A DNA stretch of 64,000 bases from contig JACKMU010000002.1 in the NCBI GenBank assembly GCA_024235215.1, positions 619,668-683,667 on the forward strand. The letters run 5' to 3'. A model generated the notes under the pieces. That model made no database searches. It saw nothing but the letters and a program-made list of their open reading frames with translations, and had not been told where the DNA came from. The stretch is from Chromatiaceae bacterium (GTDB lineage Bacteria > Pseudomonadota > Gammaproteobacteria > Chromatiales > Chromatiaceae). The translations under genes were made by a program, and so were the position numbers. Shown here in pieces: positions 50,597-60,797 of the stretch (position 1 is the first letter of the stretch; each line of letters opens with the position of its first letter).

Positions 50597-53500
50597 ATGA
50601 GTATTCGTCAGCTATTTTTCATACTGGTCGTCTGCTTGGCGGCGACCCTACCCGCTCAGGCGGCTCCGCGCGTGGGGTTGTTCGTACCTCACCAAGGGAA
50701 TTTTTGGGGCCAGTTTGCCGAGTTTGCTCAGACTGCAGCCAAGGATATCGGCCTTGATCTGCAAGTCTATGCCTCGGGACGCTCGACCGACAGAATGCTG
50801 GAACAGGTCCGGCATGCCGCGGAGAGCGGTCTGGATGGCATTCTGTTCACCGACTATCAGGGGATAGGTGAGGATATTCTGCGCATCGCCGAAGCCTCGC
50901 GCACTCCGGCATTTCTGGTGAATGCAGGCTTGAGTAATCCCGATATCGTTCCGCGCACGCAATACCGCTACTGGATCGGAGGCGTCTCTCCGGACGACCG
51001 GCAGGCAGGTGTGCGGCTGATCACCAGCCTGATCGGGATGGCTGCCGAACGAGGCGCGAAAGCGTACACGGTGCTTGCGTACACCGGTAAGAACGAGTTG
51101 CCGATGTTGCGGCGGCTGGAGGGGTTGCAGGCCGTGGTGAACGCCCGCCCGGACGTGACGCTGGTGGAGGCGCTGCCGATCAACGACGGCGAAAGTGCGG
51201 TCACCGAAGCGTTCGACCGTGTCATGCGCGATCACCCCGGACTGAATATCGTCTGGAGTTTCTATGACGAGTTGGCGTTGATCGCCTCCCGGCACCAGCA
51301 TGAAATTGACAGCGCGAATGGCGTCGTATTCGGCGGGATCAACTGGTCGGGGCCGTCGCTGCAGGGGCTGGAACAGGGGCTGCTCGACGTCGATATGGGC
51401 GGACATATCTTCGATGGCGCCCAGGGCGTCATCATGCTGTTCGACTACCTCAATGGCCACGATTTCAGTGACGAAGGGCTGCTGTTCGACAGTAACATGA
51501 TCGCCGCGACGGCGGATACCGTCGACCGCTTCAAACGCATCCTCGCCGACCCGCTGAGCATCGATTACAAGGCGCTGAGCAAGACACACAATCGCAATCT
51601 GCGGCAATACGCATTTGACCTCAATGAGATCGCGATGCACATGCAACCCGGTGCCGGACTCACACCGTCAGAGCGTAACTGGATCAGGGATCATCCGCTC
51701 GTCAGAGTGGGGGCGGTACCGGAATGGGCACCGTTCGACATGGTCGACGACAACGGGCAGTACATAGGCGTGACGCGGGATTTCATCGACTTGATCGCAC
51801 AGAGAACCGGTCTGCGTTTTTCCTACCAAACAGATCTCTGGAACAGACTGCTCGATGGCATAGGCAAAGGTGAATATGACCTGCTCGGCTCGGTATACTA
51901 CACCGCCGAGCGGGACAAATTCCTAAGCTATACACAACCCTATTTCGAAATCCTCGACTATTTTTTCGTACGTGATGATCTCGATGTCCGCAATCTCAGT
52001 GACTTGCGTGGTATGCGGGTGGCGATGCCGCGCAAGTATGCGCTGACGGACAAGCTGCGCAAATTCTTCCCACAGCTTGAAATTGTCCCGGTCGACTCCA
52101 CGCCGGAGGCGCTGGAAGCCGTTCTGGAAGGAAGAGCGGATATGCTCTACGACGCCTATGCGGTGCTCGACCATCTGCTGAAGAAGAAAAGCATTACCAG
52201 CATCGTTCCGTTCAAATCCACGCGCCATCTGGGCAGCAGTTTTCTGCATCTGGTCACACGCGATGATCAGCCGGTGCTCTCCTCCATTCTGCGCAAAGGC
52301 CTCGCAGCGATCACCCACGAAGAGAAACAGGCGATCTACAGCCGCTGGCTCGGTGCCGGCGCGGAGCCGACGACAGTCGAGCTCAGCGCGGCGGAGAGCG
52401 AGTGGCTGGACAAGCATCGACTGCTGCGCCTTACCGGCGACCCGAACTGGTTGCCATACGAGGCGGTGGACGAAACAGGCAACTACATCGGTATCGTTTC
52501 CGATCACCTGCGGTTGATAGAGAGCATCCTGGGTGTGCGGTTTGAATATGTGCCGACGGATACCTGGTCCCAGTCCGTGGCAAAGGCACGTGCGGGTGAG
52601 ATCGACGTGTTGTCGGAAACGGAAAACTCCGAACTCGCCAGCATACTGCACTTTACCAGGCCCTATCTCTCCAGCCCCGTGGTGATCGTGATGCAGGAAT
52701 CGCAGGGGTACGTCGGCAACATCATTCAGATCGCCGATCAGCGCATCGCTGTGATCAGGGACTACGGTTACGTACCGGAGATACGCGCCAACTATCCGGA
52801 GCTGGACTATTACACGGTCGATACGATACAGGACGGACTGACAGCGGTGTCCACCGGCGAGGTCGGCGCGCTGTTAGCCACCCTGGCGCAGGCGAGTTAT
52901 TACATCGGTGAACTGGGCATCAACAATGTCCGTATCGTCGGCAGGACGGAATTCGATACACGCCTCGCTTTGGGGGTGCAGAAAGGGCTCGAACCCTTGG
53001 TTCCGCTGCTGAACCGCGCCCTCGATGCAATCACCAAAGGGCAGAAACAACAGATACTCGATCGTTGGGGCCGGGAGAAGTTTGCCACCCGGACCAACTA
53101 TGAACGCCTCACCCTGGTGGTGGCGATTGCGGTCACGGTGCTGGCGCTGATACTGCTCTGGACCTACTCGATCCGTCGTCAAAAGGAGCGCCTGCGCATC
53201 AGCGAGGAGCGTTTTCAGCTTGCCATGGATGCGGCTTCCGTGGGACTGTGGGACTGGAATGCGCGTACCGGCGAGGTTTTCTACAGTCGCTTGTGGATGT
53301 CCATGCTGGGTTATCACGAAAACGAGCTGGCTTATACTTTCGCAACCTTCAGCAATCTGCTGCACCCGGAAGACCGCGAGCAGACGCTGGCCAATAACGA
53401 GCGCATGCTCAACGACCCCAGCGTGAAGTATGAGCAGGAGTTTCGCCTGCGGACCAAGGCGGGCGGATATCGCTGGATCCTCTCGCGTGGTCACGTTTTC

Positions 53501-56500
53501 GCCCGCGACGCCGATGGCAAGGCACTGCGCGCGCTCGGTACGCATACCGATATCACCCAGCGCAAACAGGCCGAACTGGATGTCAGCCGGCTGAATCAGC
53601 ATCTGATGGCGGCGAACCGGCGTTTTGCGCTGGCGACCAAGGCGATCGCGCTGGGCGTATGGGAGCGGTTGACCGACGGAACCCATCGGCTGTTGTTCGA
53701 TGATCGTCTACTGGAGATCTATGGCTTTGGCCCTCGCGCCTATGTCACCGTGCGCGAGTGGCTGGAATGCGTCTATCCGGAGGATCGTAAAGCGGTGACC
53801 GATGGCTTGCGCAAAGTGTTACGTGGCGCCAGTGACTTTCAGGTCGATTTCCGCATGCGCCGGCCCGATGGATCGATGCGCTATATCTATGGTGCGGTCA
53901 CCGCTATCCCGGCGACCGATGGCGGGCCGGATCAGCTCATCGGCGTCAACTGGGATATCACCGAGCGCAAGGCCGCGGAAGATCAATTCAGGAAAGTGCT
54001 GAATGCATTGCCCGTGGCGCTTGCCATTGCTGACGGTGAGGGCAAGATCCTGCTGGCGAATCCGCAGGCGCAGGTGGAGTTTGGCGGTGATATACCCGTG
54101 GTCGGCAGCCGCACAGACGACTTCTACGCCCGAGAGGGGGAGCGCGAGGCGATCATCAGTGCCCTGCGGAAAGAGGGACAGGTACTGACGCGGGAAGTGC
54201 AATACCGCAACAGCCACGGAGAGATCATCGAAGGCATACTGTCTGCGTTGCCCATCACTTACAACGATCAACCGGCTGTACTTGGCGTGGTGGTGAATAT
54301 CACTGAACGCCGCAATATGGAAAGGGAACTGGCGCGAGCGAAAGAGCAGGCCGAGGACGCCAGCCGCTTCAAGGGACAGTTCCTGGCCAATATGAGTCAC
54401 GAGATCCGCACACCGATGAATGCCATTGTCGGGCTCGGTCATCTGTTGAGCCGCACTTCGCTCACACCCAGGCAACAGGATTACCTGGGCAAGATTCAGA
54501 TCTCCGCGCGTTCATTGTTGACCATCATCGACGACATCCTGGATTTTTCCAAAATCGAGGCGGGTCAGTTGCGCATCGAGCAGATCGACTTCGATCTCAA
54601 TGAGGTGCTCGACAATATCACGACACTTGCCGGCACCCGACTGGCGGAAAAACCGGTGGAATTTATTTACGACATCGATCCCGATGTACCACCGCGTCTG
54701 CATGGCGATCCGCACCGGCTCACACAGATACTCACCAATCTGGTGGGCAACGCCACCAAGTTTACCAACGAGGGCAGCATTATCGTCGCCATCCGCAAAC
54801 GAGGGGGAGAGGTACCCCTGGCGTTGCAGTTCACGGTGGAGGACACCGGCATCGGCATTGCCGCGGACAAGATCGACAAGCTCTTTTCACCTTTCATCCA
54901 GGCGGACGGCTCGACTACCCGCGAGTACGGTGGTACCGGCCTCGGGCTCTCCATCTGCAAACAGCTGACTGAACTCATGGGTGGCTCGCTGAGTGCACAG
55001 AGCATGCCGGGAAAAGGGAGTTGTTTCGAGCTGAATCTGCCTTTCGCCATCGCCGCCGCGCCAGGCGTGCGCGATCGCCTCCATACCGAGGGAATCAGGG
55101 TATTGCTGGCGGAAGACAACGCCATCGCACGACAGGTTCTGGCCGATTTGCTGCTCTCCCTCTCCTTTCGTGTCGATGTGGTTGCAGGCGGAGCCGAGGC
55201 GCTGGAAAAACTGCGCACCACCGCTCGGCCTTACGATCTGCTGCTGCTCGACTGGCGCATGCCCGCTCCGGATGGCTTCGAGACCGCCCGCAGGGTGCGT
55301 CAGTCCGATCTGCAGCGCCAGCCCCGTATCATCATCATGACAGCCTACGGACGTGAGGCGATGGAACAGGCGCTGGACCTGGACGGCATCGACGGTTTTC
55401 TGGTCAAGCCGATAACGCCTTCACATCTGTTGGACGCCGTCGCACAGGCCTTCGAACCGAATCCGCAGGTGACCGGTGGTGAGAGAAAGTATCTCACGGA
55501 ACGGCAGCTGCCGGATCTGCAGGGCAACGTCCTGCTGGTGGAGGACAATCCCATCAATCAGCAGGTGGCAAAAGAGCTGCTGGAACAGATGGGGCTTGCG
55601 GTAACCGTGTGCAGCAGCGCCAGACAAGCGTTGGATCAGGTGCGGAAAACACGGCCGGATGCGGTATTGATGGATATTCAGATGCCCGACCTGGATGGCT
55701 ACGAAGCCACGGCGCGCATTCGTCAGATGCCAGGTATGCAATCGCTGCCGATTTTGGCGATGACAGCGAATGCGATGGTGGGTGACGCGGAACGCTCCCT
55801 GGAAGCGGGTATGAACGGGCATATCCCCAAACCGGTGGATCCTGTATTGCTGCATGCCACCCTCAGTGCCTGGTTGGAACACGACCCGTCGAACAACACC
55901 CGTAGCCTTGCCATCGACCGGCAGCACCAAGCCGCCGAGGTCGCAGCGCGGGACAGCCCTGCCGTTGGTGCTGCCTATCCGGTCGATTCAGTCATCGATT
56001 TCGCCAACGGCCTGCTACGCATCGGCGGGAACCACCGCTTGTATCGCAGATTGCTGGGTGACTTCTCCGGGCGTTACGGGGATGCCACGGAAAGGTTGGA
56101 GCAGCACTGTCGCACGGGAGCGCAGCGGGAAGTCGAACTGCTGCTGCACACGCTCAAAGGAGTAGCGGGCAGTATTGGTGCGACCACTGTGCAGCAGGCT
56201 GCCGCTGTGCTCGAAACATACGCGCAGCGAAACGATCTGGAGGCGGTCGCGATTAGGTTGCCCAGGCTGCGGCTGGCCCTGGATCAGGCACTGGGTGCGG
56301 TGCAGGAGTATGTATCGAATGTAACGGAGGAGGCCCGCCCGGAGGACGGACCCGGGCAGCCATCGGGTGAAGCGCGGACCGAAGAGGTACTCTCCCGGCT
56401 TGCCGCACTGCTCGATGACGGTGACGCGGACGCATTGAGCCTGATCGACCCACTCAATGCCGCCACTTTCGGCGACCAGGGCAACCTGTTGGCGGACCGA

Positions 56501-56590
56501 CTGGTCGCGCAACTCAATGACTATGATTTCGAAACGGCGCGCCAAACATTGCGCCAGCTGGCGGATGAACTCAACAGGGCAAGCGATTGA
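50597..56590 (+). CDS. Hybrid sensor kinase with three periplasmic binding-protein domains
   Basis: The 1997-residue protein (ATG 50597) begins with a signal peptide ending AQAA. Domains in order: a sugar-type binding protein fold (about 25-340, with GLFVPHQGNFWG and FGGINWSGPS), two SBP_bac_3 folds (about 365-590 with VGAVPEWAPFDMVDDNG, and about 600-830 with LTGDPNWLPYEAVDETG), a membrane span (838-858), three PAS domains, HisKA with FLANMSHEIRTPMN near residue 1268, HATPase (GTGLGLSICKQL), two receivers (LLLLDWRMPAPDGF and VLMDIQMPDLDGYE), and an Hpt domain (LLHTLKGVAGS). It probably senses small molecules and drives a phosphorelay to the next two genes. Confidence 0.9.
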   Translation: MSIRQLFFILVVCLAATLPAQAAPRVGLFVPHQGNFWGQFAEFAQTAAKDIGLDLQVYASGRSTDRMLEQVRHAAESGLDGILFTDYQGIGEDILRIAEASRTPAFLVNAGLSNPDIVPRTQYRYWIGGVSPDDRQAGVRLITSLIGMAAERGAKAYTVLAYTGKNELPMLRRLEGLQAVVNARPDVTLVEALPINDGESAVTEAFDRVMRDHPGLNIVWSFYDELALIASRHQHEIDSANGVVFGGINWSGPSLQGLEQGLLDVDMGGHIFDGAQGVIMLFDYLNGHDFSDEGLLFDSNMIAATADTVDRFKRILADPLSIDYKALSKTHNRNLRQYAFDLNEIAMHMQPGAGLTPSERNWIRDHPLVRVGAVPEWAPFDMVDDNGQYIGVTRDFIDLIAQRTGLRFSYQTDLWNRLLDGIGKGEYDLLGSVYYTAERDKFLSYTQPYFEILDYFFVRDDLDVRNLSDLRGMRVAMPRKYALTDKLRKFFPQLEIVPVDSTPEALEAVLEGRADMLYDAYAVLDHLLKKKSITSIVPFKSTRHLGSSFLHLVTRDDQPVLSSILRKGLAAITHEEKQAIYSRWLGAGAEPTTVELSAAESEWLDKHRLLRLTGDPNWLPYEAVDETGNYIGIVSDHLRLIESILGVRFEYVPTDTWSQSVAKARAGEIDVLSETENSELASILHFTRPYLSSPVVIVMQESQGYVGNIIQIADQRIAVIRDYGYVPEIRANYPELDYYTVDTIQDGLTAVSTGEVGALLATLAQASYYIGELGINNVRIVGRTEFDTRLALGVQKGLEPLVPLLNRALDAITKGQKQQILDRWGREKFATRTNYERLTLVVAIAVTVLALILLWTYSIRRQKERLRISEERFQLAMDAASVGLWDWNARTGEVFYSRLWMSMLGYHENELAYTFATFSNLLHPEDREQTLANNERMLNDPSVKYEQEFRLRTKAGGYRWILSRGHVFARDADGKALRALGTHTDITQRKQAELDVSRLNQHLMAANRRFALATKAIALGVWERLTDGTHRLLFDDRLLEIYGFGPRAYVTVREWLECVYPEDRKAVTDGLRKVLRGASDFQVDFRMRRPDGSMRYIYGAVTAIPATDGGPDQLIGVNWDITERKAAEDQFRKVLNALPVALAIADGEGKILLANPQAQVEFGGDIPVVGSRTDDFYAREGEREAIISALRKEGQVLTREVQYRNSHGEIIEGILSALPITYNDQPAVLGVVVNITERRNMERELARAKEQAEDASRFKGQFLANMSHEIRTPMNAIVGLGHLLSRTSLTPRQQDYLGKIQISARSLLTIIDDILDFSKIEAGQLRIEQIDFDLNEVLDNITTLAGTRLAEKPVEFIYDIDPDVPPRLHGDPHRLTQILTNLVGNATKFTNEGSIIVAIRKRGGEVPLALQFTVEDTGIGIAADKIDKLFSPFIQADGSTTREYGGTGLGLSICKQLTELMGGSLSAQSMPGKGSCFELNLPFAIAAAPGVRDRLHTEGIRVLLAEDNAIARQVLADLLLSLSFRVDVVAGGAEALEKLRTTARPYDLLLLDWRMPAPDGFETARRVRQSDLQRQPRIIIMTAYGREAMEQALDLDGIDGFLVKPITPSHLLDAVAQAFEPNPQVTGGERKYLTERQLPDLQGNVLLVEDNPINQQVAKELLEQMGLAVTVCSSARQALDQVRKTRPDAVLMDIQMPDLDGYEATARIRQMPGMQSLPILAMTANAMVGDAERSLEAGMNGHIPKPVDPVLLHATLSAWLEHDPSNNTRSLAIDRQHQAAEVAARDSPAVGAAYPVDSVIDFANGLLRIGGNHRLYRRLLGDFSGRYGDATERLEQHCRTGAQREVELLLHTLKGVAGSIGATTVQQAAAVLETYAQRNDLEAVAIRLPRLRLALDQALGAVQEYVSNVTEEARPEDGPGQPSGEARTEEVLSRLAALLDDGDADALSLIDPLNAATFGDQGNLLADRLVAQLNDYDFETARQTLRQLADELNRASD

Positions 56591-57699
56591 TGGAGCACCG
56601 CGGGGTGAAAAAAGCGACAATTCTGATCGTCGACGATGAGAAGATCTATCTGGATGCGCTCATCGGCATGCTGAAATCCGAGTATCGCCTCCTGCTCGCC
56701 AGAAGCGGAGAAGAGGCGCTGCGTCGCCTGCAGAGCGGCGATCTTCCCGATCTCGTTCTGCTCGACCTGCTTATGCCGGGCATCGACGGCTATGAAACCT
56801 GCCGGCGCATCAAGCGTGATCCCGCCACCAGCGATATTCCATTGATCTTTCTCACCTCCCGGGACGACGTGGAGGGCGAGACCTATGGCTTGGGCCTCGG
56901 CGCGGTGGATTATGTGGTCAAACCGATCAGCCCACCAACGGTGAAGGCCCGCATCCAGACGCATCTCGCCCTGCGCCGTGCGCAACGCGCACTGGAGCGG
57001 CAGAACGAACTGCTCGAGCAGCGGGTAAAGGAACGCACCGAGAGCTTGCGCCAGGTCGGCGCGGAACTGGTCTTGGCGGAAGAGAAGGAGAGGCGGCGAA
57101 TCGCCCGGGAGCTGCACGATGGGCCGACCCAAAGACTGGTGCTGTCCAAGATCAATCTCGGCCGTCTGAAGAGCGATCTCGAGGTCGAAAAGTGTCGCGC
57201 CATTGACGCAGTCTCCGAGACCATCGACACGACCTTGAAAGAGCTGCGCACACTGATGGTTCAGTTGAGTCCACCCGTGCTCTATGAACTGGGTCTGGGA
57301 CCCGCTGTGGAGTGGCTGGCGGAAAGCGTTCTCGGCACCCAGGGTATCCGCTGTCGCGTGGACAGTGCCGAGAGTTATGATCACCTCAAAGAGGAGACCC
57401 GGGTGTTTCTGTTCCGGGCGATTCGCGAACTGCTGTTGAATATCGTCAAGCACGCAGGCGCCAGCCGGGCCTCGGTCTCCATCAATACCCATGAGGGCGA
57501 GCTTCTGATCGATGTGCGGGACGATGGCGTCGGCATGGATCATACCGCTGAGCCCGAGTCGCGGGGGAAGGAGGGATTCGGTTTGTTCATCCTGCGGGAT
57601 CGCATCGACATGCTGGGCGGAAAGCTCTCCATCGAGGTCAACGGCGGTACCTGCGTTACCTTGCGCGTGCCGATCGGCAGTACGGAGACAAACACATGA
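56590..57699 (+). CDS. Receiver-histidine kinase (NarX-type HisKA_3)
   Basis: The 369-residue soluble protein has an N-terminal receiver with acidic triad and phospho-Asp in VLLDLLMPGIDGYETC. A coiled-coil linker follows (RQNELLEQRVKERTESLRQ, quoted as ELLEQRVKERTE). Then come HisKA_3 with the phospho-His in RRRIARELHDGPTQRL and an HATPase domain with LLNIVKHAGA and DDGVGMD. ATG 56590 overlaps the upstream TGA by one base; the TTG at 56587 is less likely. It overlaps the NarL-type gene by 4 bases. The receiver may accept phosphate from the upstream Hpt and modulate this kinase. Confidence 0.9.
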   Translation: MEHRGVKKATILIVDDEKIYLDALIGMLKSEYRLLLARSGEEALRRLQSGDLPDLVLLDLLMPGIDGYETCRRIKRDPATSDIPLIFLTSRDDVEGETYGLGLGAVDYVVKPISPPTVKARIQTHLALRRAQRALERQNELLEQRVKERTESLRQVGAELVLAEEKERRRIARELHDGPTQRLVLSKINLGRLKSDLEVEKCRAIDAVSETIDTTLKELRTLMVQLSPPVLYELGLGPAVEWLAESVLGTQGIRCRVDSAESYDHLKEETRVFLFRAIRELLLNIVKHAGASRASVSINTHEGELLIDVRDDGVGMDHTAEPESRGKEGFGLFILRDRIDMLGGKLSIEVNGGTCVTLRVPIGSTETNT

Positions 57700-58346
57700 A
57701 AAAAAGAATTCTCATCGTCGACGATCACAAGATCGTGCGTGAGGGACTGCGCAGTCTGATCGAGGATGACGGCAGCTACGAAGTCGTCGGCGAGGCTGCC
57801 AACGGCCGCGAGGCGCTCAAGCTGGTGCGTCAGCTGCTGCCCGATCTGGTCATCATGGACGTAGCCATGAACGAGATGAATGGCATCGATGCGACACGGC
57901 AACTGACCAGGGTCGCGCCCGATGTGAGGGTGCTTGCGCTATCGATGCATTCCGATAGCCGTTATGTGAAACAGATGCTGGAAGCCGGCGCCATGGGTTA
58001 CCTGGTCAAAGAAAATGCGTTTGAAGAGATCGCCGCGGCCTTGCGTTCCGTGCTTGCGGGAAGGCTGTATGTCAGTCCCCAGGCGTCCGGTGCCATTCTG
58101 CAGGATATCGTCCACGGACAGGGGATGGAGGGCGATGCAGTATCGCCACTGACCACGCGGGAGAAGGAGACCCTGCAGCTGATTGCCGAAGGCCACTCCA
58201 CCGCGGAGATTGCCGAGCGTCTGTTCGTCAGCGTGAAGACGGTGGAGACGCATCGCAAGAAAGTCATGGACAAGCTCGAACTGCGTAGTGTCGCGGAACT
58301 GACCAAATACGCGATCCGCGAGGGAATCACCTCCGTCGACAAGTGA
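57696..58346 (+). CDS. NarL/LuxR-type response regulator
   Basis: The 216-residue protein is a receiver followed by a LuxR-type helix-turn-helix. ILIVDDHKIVREGL starts it; the phospho-Asp lies in LVIMDVAMNEMNG. LTTREKETLQLIAEGHSTAEIA near residue 150 and SVKTVETHRKKVMDKL form the DNA-binding domain. It overlaps the kinase gene by ATGA and is clearly its partner. Targets are unknown; the GGDEF/EAL gene 240 bases downstream is a candidate by position. Confidence 0.92.
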   Translation: MKKRILIVDDHKIVREGLRSLIEDDGSYEVVGEAANGREALKLVRQLLPDLVIMDVAMNEMNGIDATRQLTRVAPDVRVLALSMHSDSRYVKQMLEAGAMGYLVKENAFEEIAAALRSVLAGRLYVSPQASGAILQDIVHGQGMEGDAVSPLTTREKETLQLIAEGHSTAEIAERLFVSVKTVETHRKKVMDKLELRSVAELTKYAIREGITSVDK

Positions 58347-58587
58347 CGACTTCGGATTGCCCGATGAAACCAATCGCCTGAACTCCATTATGCGCAGCCC
58401 CCCTGGGGCGACGCAGCAACACCTCTCTCATTCGTAGCCACCGCTTCAGGGATTTCGAACACCCATTTCAGGCCTCCCCCGATGGGGAGCGTGCACCCGC
58501 TGTCCGACAATGCTGTCAGCGCATCAAGGTCGCAAGCAGTAACCGTCGAACCGATAGAACCGACTGACAAGTCAAGCGGAGTTCAAA

Positions 58588-60687
58588 GTGAACAGTATAA
58601 AGGCTGCAGGAAAACAGCAGGAACGCACGAGATGGGCCGCCGAGCACTGGCTCGCCGCAGGCGCCACCTCCGGCGAAGAGAAGGTCCACACGGTCAGTAG
58701 CAGAGCGGCGCAGGCGCTGGGCCGGCGCACGGGCACCATCCCGCTGGCGGCGCCACTGAGCATGTTGGCCCTACTCGTTGCCAGCCCTCAGTTGTATGCC
58801 CACTGGATACCGATTACAGCGCTGTACCTGATGATGACGCTGGTCGCCACGCTACGCATCCGGCTCGCACGGAAACTCATCGTGGAGAGTTCGGAAGCCA
58901 TGCTCCCACTGGCTCGCCGCTATCAGCTGACGGTCGATCTGGCCAGTTTCTCATGGGGCAGCCTGGTAGGCCTGATCCTGCTTTTTCACGGCGCGGATCA
59001 GGTGGCGGAGCTCGCGCTGGTTGCCTCGGTTGCAATCACCGCCAGCGCATTCACCAGCCTCACACTGGAGTTGTCGCTGTGGCGACGTTTCGTCTTCATT
59101 ATGTGGTTACCGTTGGTTGTCCTGAGTGCAGCGGCAGCCATGCAGGGAGCGGAATATGGTTGGTTGCTGGTGCTGCTGGAGCTGCTGTTTGTGGCGTTTG
59201 CAGTGGTGCAGGGACAGCACGTGGTCAGGGACAATATCGCGGGTATTCTGTCACGCATCGAGCTGGAATATGCTGTCTCGACCATCGCCGATCAGCGCGA
59301 CGAATTGCATTTGCATCAAATCCGGCTCGATGAGCTGCTGGCGCAGGCGCATGATCTCTCGTATTACGACCAACTCACCGGGATTGGCAGTCGCAACCAT
59401 TTTTATGAGCGGCTGGAAACCAATATCTCTATGAGTCGTATCAGCGGCAACCAGTTTGCAGTGCTCTATCTGGATGTCGACGGTTTTAAGGATATCAACG
59501 ACACACTGGGCCACATGGCCGGTGATGAGCTGCTGAAGACTATTGCCAGCCGGGTACGCACCCTGCTGCGCACCAGTGATTTCGCTGCGCGCCTGGGGAG
59601 TGATGAACTGGCGCTGCTGATCAATGGCGTGACACAAAGCCGCGATACGCTGGCTATCGTGCAACGCTGCATCAAGGAAGTGCAGGTACCGGTCAACCTG
59701 TGCGGGAAAATGATCTGTCCCCGCTTGAGCATCGGCATCGCGCTCTATCCCGTCGATGGCGACAACACGCAGAGCTTGCTCAAAGCGGCCGAGAGTGCAA
59801 TGAACTCGGCCAAAAGCAATAGCAAACTGCACTACGCCCGCTACTCCCCGGAGATGACCATGGCAGCGCAACAACGCCTGACCATTGAACAGGAGATGCG
59901 GCTTGCGCTGTCCAATGGTCAGTTCCGGCTGCACTACCAGCCTCAGGTGGACGCGACAAGCGGCGAGGTGTGCGGAGTGGAAGCGCTGATTCGCTGGCAA
60001 CACCCGGAACGGGGGTTGATTCCGCCGAACGACTTTATCACCGTGGCTGAAAATACCGGTCTGATCGATGAACTTGGCGAATGGGTACTGATCACCGCCT
60101 GCCGCCAGGCGGCGCAGTGGCTGGATGCGGGGGAGCACGTTTTTTCGGTGGCGGTGAACATCTCGCCCCTCCAGCTGTTGGACCGCGGCTTCGTCGACAC
60201 CGTGCGCAGCGCACTCGCCAGCACGGGGCTTGCACCGCAACTGCTTGAACTGGAGATCACCGAGAGTGCCGTCCAGACCCACATAGAGGCGCGTGAGACA
60301 TTGGTTCAACTACGCAAACTGGGAGTGCGTATCGCGATCGATGATTTCGGTACGGGCTACTCCTCGTTTGCCTCACTCAAGGAACTGCCTATCGATCGGG
60401 TGAAGACCGACCGGGTGTTCGTCACCGACATGCTGGCCAGTGATCGGGACATGGCCCTGCTGGGCAACATCATCGACATGGCCCATGTGTTGGGTTGCCG
60501 GGTGGTGGCGGAAGGTGTCGAGGAGTTCGCGCATATCGAAAAACTGCAGCTGCTCAACTGCGATTGCCTGCAGGGCTACTATTTCAGTCACCCGGTGGAG
60601 GCTGCCAGGATTCCGGAATTTGCCCGGAGCGCGGCAGCACATGCGGAAATCGGTACGCATTTCAGATTTGCCGCTGATCTGGCGTAG
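58588..60687 (+). CDS. Membrane GGDEF-EAL protein, probable c-di-GMP phosphodiesterase
   Basis: The 699-residue protein starts at GTG 58588, six bases after a GGAG site. The N-terminal 220 residues contain about six membrane spans (PLSMLALLVASPQL to LLVLLELLFVAFAVV). A GGDEF domain begins near residue 258 (YYDQLTGIGSRNHF), but its signature is GSDEL, so cyclase activity is unlikely. EAL begins near residue 445; EALIRW, ITESAVQT, DDFGTGYSSF and AEGVE are intact. It therefore looks like an active phosphodiesterase. It is transcribed after the NarL-type gene with a 241-base gap that has no clear promoter. Confidence 0.9.
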   Translation: MNSIKAAGKQQERTRWAAEHWLAAGATSGEEKVHTVSSRAAQALGRRTGTIPLAAPLSMLALLVASPQLYAHWIPITALYLMMTLVATLRIRLARKLIVESSEAMLPLARRYQLTVDLASFSWGSLVGLILLFHGADQVAELALVASVAITASAFTSLTLELSLWRRFVFIMWLPLVVLSAAAAMQGAEYGWLLVLLELLFVAFAVVQGQHVVRDNIAGILSRIELEYAVSTIADQRDELHLHQIRLDELLAQAHDLSYYDQLTGIGSRNHFYERLETNISMSRISGNQFAVLYLDVDGFKDINDTLGHMAGDELLKTIASRVRTLLRTSDFAARLGSDELALLINGVTQSRDTLAIVQRCIKEVQVPVNLCGKMICPRLSIGIALYPVDGDNTQSLLKAAESAMNSAKSNSKLHYARYSPEMTMAAQQRLTIEQEMRLALSNGQFRLHYQPQVDATSGEVCGVEALIRWQHPERGLIPPNDFITVAENTGLIDELGEWVLITACRQAAQWLDAGEHVFSVAVNISPLQLLDRGFVDTVRSALASTGLAPQLLELEITESAVQTHIEARETLVQLRKLGVRIAIDDFGTGYSSFASLKELPIDRVKTDRVFVTDMLASDRDMALLGNIIDMAHVLGCRVVAEGVEEFAHIEKLQLLNCDCLQGYYFSHPVEAARIPEFARSAAAHAEIGTHFRFAADLA

Positions 60688-60696
60688 GCCTTCACC

Positions 60697-60782
60697 CCCG
60701 GAAGCGGTGAACTTCCGGGTCAGTGAAAAAATGCACGCCTCCCGACATCCCAAGGCACTGCGCCTGTTGGCGCAGTGCCTTG
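60697..60782. terminator. Two perfect hairpins between convergent genes
   Basis: CCCGGAAG/CTTCCGGG (60697-60704 and 60712-60719, 7-base loop) is followed by a 14-bp perfect stem (60751-60764 and 60769-60782) with a TGTT loop. They lie between the GGDEF-EAL stop (60687) and the CMD-family stop (60798). They are symmetrical and would serve either strand. Short A-runs flank the first, and there is no strong T-run. Confidence 0.55.
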
Positions 60783-60797
60783 CTCAGCCGGACCTCA

